From: DASUPK01 sp963815665
GTDB taxonomy: Bacteria; Actinomycetota; Thermoleophilia; Solirubrobacterales; 70-9
Direction: 5' to 3'
Length of the DNA: 64,000 nt
NCBI GenBank assembly: GCA_963815665.1
Contig: CAWFHN010000006.1
Location: 310,001-374,000, forward strand
Positions 57,627-64,000 of the stretch are shown here, in pieces (positions within the stretch are counted from its first letter, which is position 1; every line of letters starts with the position of its first letter). A model generated the notes under the pieces. It did no database searches and had not been told where the DNA came from. It worked only from the letters and a program-made list of their open reading frames with translations. Position numbers and translations under genes: made by a program.

Positions 57627-58718
57627 ATGCCAAAAGTCGACTCACCCGCCCGCGCGATCGCCCGCAACGTGCTCGTTGTGGCTGGCGTCGTGCTCATCCT
57701 CTACGTGCTCTGGCTGCTGCGACGGCCGATCAGCTGGCTGATCATTGCCGCCTTCCTGGCCATCGCGCTTGCCGGGCCCGTCAACTTCTTCCAGCGGTAT
57801 ATGAAGCGGGGACTGGCGATCGCGCTCGTCTACCTGGGGCTACTGGCGATCCCGATCGGGCTCGGGGCCGTGCTGGTCCCGCCGATCGTCAACCAGGTCT
57901 CGGACGTCGCCACCAACGCCCCCAGCTACGTCCACGACATCGAGGATTACGTCCACAAGAACAAGACGCTCAACGACCTCAATGACAAGTACGACATCAC
58001 CCAGAAGCTCACCGACGAGGCGAACAAGCTGCCCAGCAAGGCGGGCGACGCCGCCGGCGTGCTTCGCGATATCGGCTTCGGGCTGGTCAGCTCGGTCTTC
58101 GCCGGGGTGACGATCCTGATCCTGAGCATCTTCATGGTCTCCGCCGGGCCGAGATGGATCGAGAGCTTCATCCGGATGCAGAGACCGGAGCACGCCGAGC
58201 GCATCGAGCGAACCCTGCGGCGAATCGCCAATGCGGTCGGCAACTATGTGGGTGGCGCGCTCCTGCAGGCGACCATCGCCGGCCTCGCCTCGTTCGTCAT
58301 GCTCACCATCCTCGGGGTCCCGTTCGCGGGGCCGCTGTCGGTCCTGATCTTCGTCGCCGACCTGATCCCGGTGGTGGGCGCCACGATCGGAGCGTTCCTG
58401 GTCGCGATCGTCACGGCGTTCGTCAACTTCCCGATCGCCCTGATCATCTGGGTGATCTTCGCGATCGTCTACCAGCAGGTCGAGAACTACCTGATCCAGC
58501 CGCAGATCCAGAAGCGGGCGACCAAGATCGAGGCCTTCATCGTGCTGGTTGCCGTGCTCTTCGGGAGCACCCTGTTCGGCATCCTCGGCGCGATCCTGGC
58601 CATCCCGGCCGCGGCGTCGATCCAGATCGCCGTGCATGAGTACCGCGAGTACCGCCGCGAGATCGAGGCGGCGGAGGAGGAGGCGGGCGGTCCGACCCCC
58701 GCCCCGGAGGCGACCTAG
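57627..58718 (+). CDS. AI-2E-family transporter
   Basis: A 363-aa inner-membrane protein with seven or eight spans. The family pattern is clear: RRPISWLIIAAFLAIALAGPVNFF at the start, PPIVNQVSDVATNAP (about residue 90), then a helical exterior segment, VGNYVGGALLQATIAGLASF (about 207), FAGPLSVLIFVADLIPVVGATIGA (about 232) and the end VYQQVENYLIQPQIQKRATKIEAFIVLVAVLFG. Members export AI-2-like or related small molecules, or act as Na+/H+ antiporters in some cases; the cargo here is unknown. The C-terminal tail is Glu/Ala/Pro-rich. Its stop overlaps the next, convergent gene by four bases. Confidence 0.92.
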   Translation: MPKVDSPARAIARNVLVVAGVVLILYVLWLLRRPISWLIIAAFLAIALAGPVNFFQRYMKRGLAIALVYLGLLAIPIGLGAVLVPPIVNQVSDVATNAPSYVHDIEDYVHKNKTLNDLNDKYDITQKLTDEANKLPSKAGDAAGVLRDIGFGLVSSVFAGVTILILSIFMVSAGPRWIESFIRMQRPEHAERIERTLRRIANAVGNYVGGALLQATIAGLASFVMLTILGVPFAGPLSVLIFVADLIPVVGATIGAFLVAIVTAFVNFPIALIIWVIFAIVYQQVENYLIQPQIQKRATKIEAFIVLVAVLFGSTLFGILGAILAIPAAASIQIAVHEYREYRREIEAAEEEAGGPTPAPEAT

Positions 58719-59044
58719 CGGACCAGCTCGGGGCGCTTCTCGATCGCCCGCTCGTAGCTGCCGCGCATCAACTCGACCACCCGGTCGGCGTCATCGTCAG
58801 AGCGAAGCTCGACCGTCACCCAGCCTGAGCCCTCGGGCGTGTACCGGTGCTCCCGGGCCTGTCCCGCCGCGATCAGATCGCGGGCGGCCTCCGGCCGGAG
58901 CGGTAGATCGGCGATCTCGTCGCCGTGGAGATGACCCAGTTCGCGCCTGCCGACCGTAAAGCGCAGGCTCCCGAACCGGCCCGGGCCGGAGTCGACGCCG
59001 GGCCAGCTCTCGACCTCCGCGGCAATTCGAGCCTGAGCGCTCAC
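58715..59044 (-). CDS. DUF5519-type small protein
   Basis: A 109-aa protein: EVESWPGVDSGPGRFGSLRFTVGRRELGHLHGDEIADLPLRPEAARDLIAAGQAREHRYTPEGSGWVTVELRS. This compact alternating pattern with GHLHGD and RYTPEGSGWVTV is that of the luciferase-family DUF5519 proteins common in actinobacteria, function unknown (the name does not imply light emission). It overlaps the MarR-gene stop (59041-59044) and the AI-2E gene stop, so it is the second gene in a MarR-DUF5519 pair. Confidence 0.8.
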   Translation of the reverse strand: MSAQARIAAEVESWPGVDSGPGRFGSLRFTVGRRELGHLHGDEIADLPLRPEAARDLIAAGQAREHRYTPEGSGWVTVELRSDDDADRVVELMRGSYERAIEKRPELVR

Positions 59045-59583
59045 GGGGCGACCGCCGGTGCCTTGACCTCGAGCGCGTCCTCCACTTCGGCCACGGAGAG
59101 GCTGTCGACCGCCCGCTGGAGGATGTCGCGAAGGGCCCGCTGGTCCTTCTCGGAAAGAGCTGCGATCGGCGCCGGGGGCTCGGCCATCCGCTTGGTGATC
59201 TCGACTCGAACCCGCTCGCCCTTCTTGGTGAGGACGATCAGCTTCACCCGCCGGTCCCCCTCCGCGGCTTCCCGCCGGACCAGGCCATGCTCCTCGAGAC
59301 GATCGACGATGCCGGTGACGTTCGAGTTGTCGCAGAAGAGGGCGTCGGCCAGCTCGCTCATCTTGCGCGGACCGCCTCCGAGAATCCGCACGGCGATCAT
59401 CTGCTGCGGGGCGAGCTTGAACTGCTGTGCGAGACCGAACAGTCGCTGCTTGTTCGTGACCATCAGCCAGTGCATCAGGCTCCAGGCCACTGCCCCCGGA
59501 TCGTTGGTCCCAACCTCCTCAGCGAGCCAGGATCCCGGCCCGGGCGACTTCGTCTCAGCGCTTCTCCCCTTCATTTGTTGCAT
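59041..59583 (-). CDS. MarR-family transcriptional regulator
   Basis: A 180-aa winged-helix regulator. KLAPQQMIAVRILGGGPRKMSELADALFCDNSNVTGIVDRLEEHGLVRREAAEGDRRVKLIVLTKKGERVRVEI (about residues 55-128) is the full MarR core. ATG 59583 is the longest start; ATG 59574 is a possible alternative. It is divergent from a three-gene ABC exporter operon and a nested palindrome lies between them, so it most likely represses the exporter until a drug or aromatic ligand binds. DUF5519 is translated with it. Confidence 0.93.
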   Translation of the reverse strand: MQQMKGRSAETKSPGPGSWLAEEVGTNDPGAVAWSLMHWLMVTNKQRLFGLAQQFKLAPQQMIAVRILGGGPRKMSELADALFCDNSNVTGIVDRLEEHGLVRREAAEGDRRVKLIVLTKKGERVRVEITKRMAEPPAPIAALSEKDQRALRDILQRAVDSLSVAEVEDALEVKAPAVAP

Positions 59584-59611
59584 CTTACTCGATTACTCAT
59601 GCAGATGGACA

Positions 59612-59640
59612 TTTACATAGTTCAACTATCTATGTATACT
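59612..59640 (+). promoter_or_regulatory. Promoter and MarR operator of the ABC exporter operon
   Basis: TTTACA (59612-59617) and TATACT (59635-59640) are separated by exactly 17 bases, a close match to a housekeeping promoter. Two nested palindromes cover the spacer: ATAGTTCAACTAT (59617-59629) and TACATAG..CTATGTA (59614-59636). The arrangement would make MarR binding and RNA polymerase mutually exclusive. The drrA-type start is 44 bases downstream. Confidence 0.8.
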
Positions 59641-59683
59641 GCCGTCCTTCGGAAAAGGCGATCCACCCGGAGGGGGAACCCGG

Positions 59684-60723
<1,040 letters not shown>

Positions 60724-60724
<1 letters not shown>

Positions 60725-61545
60725 TGGAAGCCGCCGCCGTACACGCACCGATCGCGGTCGCCCACAGGCGGCCGTCGATCTGGACGCAGGCGCCGGAGCT
60801 CGCCCGCCGCTCGATCATGCGGACGGTGCGCCAGCCGGCCGCGATCGTGCCCGCCACCCTCTTCCCGCTGATCCTGCTGGCGATCAACTCGGTCGGGCTG
60901 AAATCCGCGACCTCCCTGCCCGGCTTCCCGACCACGTCCTATCTGACCTTCGCCCTCTCCTTCGCCTTCATCCAGGCCGGCGTCTTCGCCGTGATCGGGA
61001 CCGGCCAGAACCTCGCGGAGGACAACCAGGGCGGGTTCTTCAACCGGTTGCAGCTGACGCCGATTCATCCGGCCGCGCTGGTGGCGGGACAGCTCGCCGG
61101 AACGCTGGCGCTGGGCCTTTTCCAGGCGGCGACCTACATCTCCGTCGGCCTGCTCGCCGGCGCGCACATCGAGGCCGGATTCGGGGGCGCCCTGGTGCTG
61201 ATCGCCCTGGCCATCGCGATATCGCTCGCCTTCGGGTCGGTGGGGCTTGCCGTCGGCATGCGGAGCAACACCCCGGAGTCCGTGCAGAGCCTCTTCCCCC
61301 TGATCTTCGTCTTCCTCTTCATGAGCTCGATGAGCCTGCCGCGCAACCTGATCCAGACCGACTGGTTCCGGGAGGTCGCCACCTACAACCCGGTCAGCTA
61401 CATGATCGAGGGGCTCCGCAGCCTGCTGATCACCGGCTGGGACGGCGAGGCGCTGGCGCTCGGCTTCGGCTGCGCGCTCGGGATCATGGTCCTCGGCCTC
61501 TTCTTCGCCTCGAGAGGCCTCAAGGAGAGGATGGCGCGAACATGA
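60724..61545 (+). CDS. ABC-2 type permease, first
   Basis: A 273-aa membrane protein with six predicted spans, from ATG 60724 (TGATG overlap with the ATPase stop). IMRTVRQPAAIVPATLFPLILLAINSVG opens the first span, and GFFNRLQLTPIHPAALVAGQLAGTLALG and FVFLFMSSMSLPRN....WFREVATYNPVSYMIEGLRSLL match the ABC-2/DrrB signature. It forms the membrane channel with the second permease. The stop overlaps the next ATG (ATGA). Confidence 0.9.
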
Positions 61546-62312
61546 GCCGCTATCTCTCCGTCGCCCGAGGTCTCTCCTGGCGGCTGCTGCACAGCCTGGT
61601 GACCAACCCGCTGCTATTCCTGCCGCCGATGCTGATGCCGATCTTCTTCTTCACGGCTTTCGCCGGCGGCCTCTCAGCGATCAGCAACGCGCCCGGATTC
61701 GACTACGGGCCCGGCTACACCTCGTTCATCTTCGCCTTCGTGCTCTGCCAGAGCGCGGCATTCGGCGGTGTCTTCAGCGGATTCTCGATCGCGGCCGACT
61801 TCCAGTTCGGCTTCGGCCGGCGATTGATGCTGGCAACGCCCCACCGCAGCGCCCTGATCCTCGGCTATGGGGTCGTCGCGCTCCTCCGGGCGGCGGTCAC
61901 GCTCACCGTGGTGACTCTCGTTGGGCTCATCGTCGGGATGAACATCAACGGCGGCGGGCTCGACCTGTTCGGCATGTACGGGCTCGCGGCGATCATCAAC
62001 GTCACGGCTCTGCTGTTCGCCGCGGGCGTCGCGCTTCGGTTCCGCAGCCTGCAGGCGACCCCTCTGATGCAGGTGCCCGTCTTCCTGCTCCTCTTCCTGG
62101 CTCCCGTCTACGTCCCGCGTGAGCTCCTGGGCGGGTGGGTCCACGCGGTGGCCCCGTTCAACCCGGTCACGCACGTGATGGAGACAGCGCGCGACCTGAT
62201 CGCGGGACAGGGCGCCGACTACCTGGCGACGCTGGGGATCGTGCTGGCGCTGCTGACGGCGGTCTCCATCTTCGCGATGCGCGGCCTGCGCCAGGCCGAA
62301 GCAGCTGGCTAG
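61542..62312 (+). CDS. ABC-2 type permease, second
   Basis: A 256-aa membrane protein, from ATG 61542, overlapping the first permease stop by four bases. LVTNPLLFLPPMLMPIFFFTAFAGGLSAI, AADFQFGFGRRLMLATPHRSALILGYG and PVYVPRELLGGWVHAVAPFNPVTHVMETARDLIAGQ match ABC-2 transporters of the same kind. It is the last gene of the exporter operon. Its TAG stop (62310-62312) forms the outer edge of dispersed element copy D. Confidence 0.9.
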   Translation: MSRYLSVARGLSWRLLHSLVTNPLLFLPPMLMPIFFFTAFAGGLSAISNAPGFDYGPGYTSFIFAFVLCQSAAFGGVFSGFSIAADFQFGFGRRLMLATPHRSALILGYGVVALLRAAVTLTVVTLVGLIVGMNINGGGLDLFGMYGLAAIINVTALLFAAGVALRFRSLQATPLMQVPVFLLLFLAPVYVPRELLGGWVHAVAPFNPVTHVMETARDLIAGQGADYLATLGIVLALLTAVSIFAMRGLRQAEAAG

Positions 62313-62407
62313 CGGCCACCAGACCGCTCCACTTTGGAGCGAAGGGCGAAGCCCGTAGCGACTTATGTGGGGCGGTCGCTTGTGGCCGCGGTCTTGTGGC
62401 GAAGCCG
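62310..62407 (-). repeat. Dispersed 98-bp element, copy D (inverted)
   Basis: On the minus strand it reads CGGCTTCGCC at its left (62398-62407) to the CTA at 62310-62312, which is the stop TAG of the ABC-2 permease on the plus strand. It is 87/98 identical to copy B. Between copies, GGCC-TTC-GGCC becomes GGGC-TTC-GCCC, a compensatory base change that keeps the stem. The DCC gene coding sequence runs into it and its stop lies inside. Confidence 0.9.
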
Positions 62408-62794
62408 GGAATCGATCCGCTGGTCGGCCCGCCGCTTCGCGCCTTCGGTGACGAACCGGCCGAAGAAGCTCCGGCGGCTGGACACGCCGCGATAGCCGCG
62501 CTCGGTCGCCCGTGGGAATCGGGCGGCGACTGCTGAGAGGGGCGAGCCGCCCGGCAGCAATCGCAAAAGCGGCGCAAAGCCGGCACCGGCGGAATGCACC
62601 TCCCCCGTGGACTCGACCAGGTGCCATGAGGACATTCGCTCTCCGGCGGGTGTCCCGGCGAGCAGGCGGTCGGCCTCCTCGGTGCCGAGGGCGACCGGCC
62701 TCACGGCACGACGCCGGTCCCAGGCCAGGACCTTGCCGAGGCACCAGCGGCAGAAGCCGCAATCGGAGTCGTAGATCAGCGTCACCCCGGGCAT
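62363..62794 (-). CDS. DCC-family thiol-disulfide oxidoreductase-like protein
   Basis: A 143-aa protein from ATG 62794. IYDSDCGFCRWCLGKVLAWDRR (residues 6-28) contains the DxDCxFC thioredoxin-like motif of the DCC family (DUF393). VRPVALGTEEADRLLAG, GEVHSAGAGFAPLLRLLPGG and YRGVSSRRSFFGRFVTEG follow, as in family members. The last 14 codons (RLRHKTAATSDRPT) come from the dispersed element copy D, so the normal C-terminus was probably at or before RADQRIDS. It is divergent from the catalase-related gene with only ten bases between the starts. Confidence 0.85.
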   Translation of the reverse strand: MPGVTLIYDSDCGFCRWCLGKVLAWDRRRAVRPVALGTEEADRLLAGTPAGERMSSWHLVESTGEVHSAGAGFAPLLRLLPGGSPLSAVAARFPRATERGYRGVSSRRSFFGRFVTEGAKRRADQRIDSRLRHKTAATSDRPT

Positions 62795-62804
62795 TGTTGA
62801 ACTA

Positions 62805-63752
62805 GTGTCCGCCATCGTGGCGGCCGCAACGATGTGGGAGGAGATCGTGGATGCGCTCAACGCCGCCAACGGCGGCGCAAGCCCCGGTTTTCGCGCGGTC
62901 CACGCCAAGGGAACGGTCTGCACCGGCACCTTCACCCCGACGCCAGAGGCCTCCAGGCTCTCTCGAGCGGCCCACCTGCAGGGAGACCCGGTCGAGGCGA
63001 CGATCCGCTTCTCGAACGCCAGCGGCGATCCCGAGACCTCGGATGCTCATGCGATCGCGGGGCGTGGCATGGCGGTCAAGTTTCACCTGCCGGACGGAGA
63101 CGCGACCGACATCGTCGCTGTGCCCCTGGTCGTCTTCCTGGTTCGCACGCCCGAGGACTTTCTCGCGTTCACCCGGGCACGGATCCCGGACCCGGAAACC
63201 GGCCACCCGGATCCCGAGAAGCTCGGCGCCTATCTCGCCGAACATCCGGAGACCGGCATCGCCATCCAGAAGGGAATGACCAAGCTCGCCCCGACCACGA
63301 GCTACGCCACCTCCGACTACCGCGGCCTGCACGCCTTCTGCCTGGTCGACTCCGACGGCGGCGAGCACTGGGGGCGCTACAGCTGGGAGCCGGAGGCCGG
63401 CACCGAGTACCTGACCGACGAGCAGCGGGATGCGGCCTCGCCCGACTACCTCCAGGAGGAGATCAGAGAGCGGCTCGGTTCCGGCATTGCCCGGTTCACC
63501 CTGGAGTTCACGCTCGCCAAGGACGACGATCCACTCGACGATCCCACCCTGGAGTGGGAGGGGGAGCGAGAGGTCGTGGAGCTCGGTGAGCTGGAGGTGA
63601 TCGAGGTGGTCGAGGACGCCGAGACCCCGGAGAGCCCACTGGTCTTCGACCCGATGAGGCTCACCGACGGGATCGAGCCCTCGGCCGACAAGATCCTCGC
63701 CGCCCGGCCGAAGGCCTACGCGGTCTCGATCGAGCGGCGCACGGCGAGTTAG
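62805..63752 (+). CDS. Catalase-related peroxidase (SrpA-like)
   Basis: A 315-aa small catalase-fold protein from GTG 62805 (ATG 62832 gives 306 aa and is a fair alternative). The distal His is in AVHAKGTVCTGTFTP (about residue 33), ASN is in IRFSNASGDPE, and the heme-binding region shows GRYSWEPEAGTEYLTDEQ. Family members of about 300 aa are peroxidases or catalase-like enzymes; the usual proximal R...Y pair lies in the C-terminal half as HWGRYSWEPEAG, though I cannot verify the ligand. It is divergent from the DCC gene and its TAG overlaps the next gene's stop. Confidence 0.85.
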   Translation: MSAIVAAATMWEEIVDALNAANGGASPGFRAVHAKGTVCTGTFTPTPEASRLSRAAHLQGDPVEATIRFSNASGDPETSDAHAIAGRGMAVKFHLPDGDATDIVAVPLVVFLVRTPEDFLAFTRARIPDPETGHPDPEKLGAYLAEHPETGIAIQKGMTKLAPTTSYATSDYRGLHAFCLVDSDGGEHWGRYSWEPEAGTEYLTDEQRDAASPDYLQEEIRERLGSGIARFTLEFTLAKDDDPLDDPTLEWEGEREVVELGELEVIEVVEDAETPESPLVFDPMRLTDGIEPSADKILAARPKAYAVSIERRTAS

Positions 63753-64000
63753 TCGTCGAAAGTCAGGGCGAAGGCGGGGTGGTCCGGGAGGATCCGCTCG
63801 ATCTCCTCGTCCGAAGCGTCCGCATCGATGCCGAGGAAGCCCTTGACCTCCCATGACCACTTGTCCATGTAAAGACGCATGAGCGGAAGCTTGTCCGCGT
63901 CCGGGACCTCGGTGGCGTGGAAGTGGCGCACCTTCCGCCCGCTGCGGAGCTCTCCCTCTCCGGCGGCGCGCATGTTGCGAACCCATTGGGTGGTGCCGCG
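63749..64000 (-). CDS. Deazaflavin-dependent nitroreductase family protein, C-terminal part (cut by window edge)
   Basis: The frame is open to the right edge; only the last 83 residues of the protein are in the window, starting RGTTQWVRNMRAAGEGELRSGRKVRHFHATEVPDADK. The WVRN.RAAG and GR..RHFHATEVPD patterns are typical of the F420/deazaflavin-dependent nitroreductase (DDN) family, whose ends have an acidic helix (DADASDEEIERILPDHPAFALTFDD). ATG 63973 is an internal Met, not the start. The gene start lies beyond 64000. Its stop overlaps that of the catalase-related gene. Confidence 0.8.
   Translation of the reverse strand, partial: RGTTQWVRNMRAAGEGELRSGRKVRHFHATEVPDADKLPLMRLYMDKWSWEVKGFLGIDADASDEEIERILPDHPAFALTFDD

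Overview
The window is uniformly GC-rich, densely packed, mostly bacterial chromosome with no rRNA, tRNA, prophage or CRISPR array that I can see. Several signs point to an actinobacterium, probably Thermoleophilia/Solirubrobacterales: an F420-type luciferase-like oxidoreductase and a deazaflavin nitroreductase, a three-gene proton-translocating transhydrogenase, a WS/DGAT acyltransferase, NHEJ enzymes of LigD type, a drug-exporter operon of DrrA type, and several exported proteins carrying runs of lysine interrupted by paired cysteines. The lineage is an inference from gene content, not a measured placement.

Layout. 1-7500: exported proteins, a LapA-like membrane protein and a tight operon of F420 oxidoreductase, NTF2-like protein and pntAA-pntAB-pntB. 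7647-13009: an HTH/RES toxin-antitoxin-like pair, then a P-type cation ATPase, pyruvate kinase and a DUF421 protein, all on the plus strand. 13030-16516: a translationally coupled minus-strand operon of two beta-propeller proteins with Lys/Cys tails, a hidden 58-aa ORF and a 201-aa protein, divergent from a large LuxR-type ATPase regulator. 19518-25268: thioesterase and enoyl-CoA hydratase, stand-alone LigD polymerase and ATP-dependent ligase genes, and L-2-hydroxyglutarate oxidase. 25273-36043: lipoprotein, mannosyltransferase-like protein, alpha/beta hydrolase, a sigma factor with a membrane partner, TetR, thiolase, small proteins, a propeller protein and a PAS + MBL-hydrolase pair.

36071-45512: an amide/amine catabolism operon (penicillin-acylase family, flavin amine oxidase, amidase), a SHOCT membrane protein, a GH30 glycosidase sitting between copies of neighbouring sequence, tautomerase, a hairpin-rich 347-bp gap, msrA and a Nudix hydrolase. 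45564-58718: MBL-like and membrane proteins, DUF429, WS/DGAT, the LigD phosphoesterase domain as its own gene, methylmalonate-semialdehyde dehydrogenase, an acyl-CoA carboxylase carboxyltransferase, VIT-type metal transporter divergent from a Fur regulator, VOC, alpha/beta hydrolase, GNAT and an AI-2E-type permease. 58715-64000: MarR regulator divergent from a DrrA/ABC-2 exporter operon with a clear promoter/operator, a DCC protein, a catalase-related protein and the end of a deazaflavin nitroreductase gene cut by the window edge.

The most unusual sequence-level features are (i) a dispersed element of about 98 bp (four copies) that sits at gene 3' ends, folds into several hairpins with a compensatory base change between copies, and supplies the TAG stop codon of one neighbour in every copy; (ii) a recurrent Lys-rich, two-cysteine module shared by three otherwise unrelated exported proteins; and (iii) the GH30 gene bordered by degenerate copies of the 5' end of one neighbour and the 3' end of another. 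The three LigD activities being encoded by three separate genes, two of them about 27 kb from the third, is also notable.
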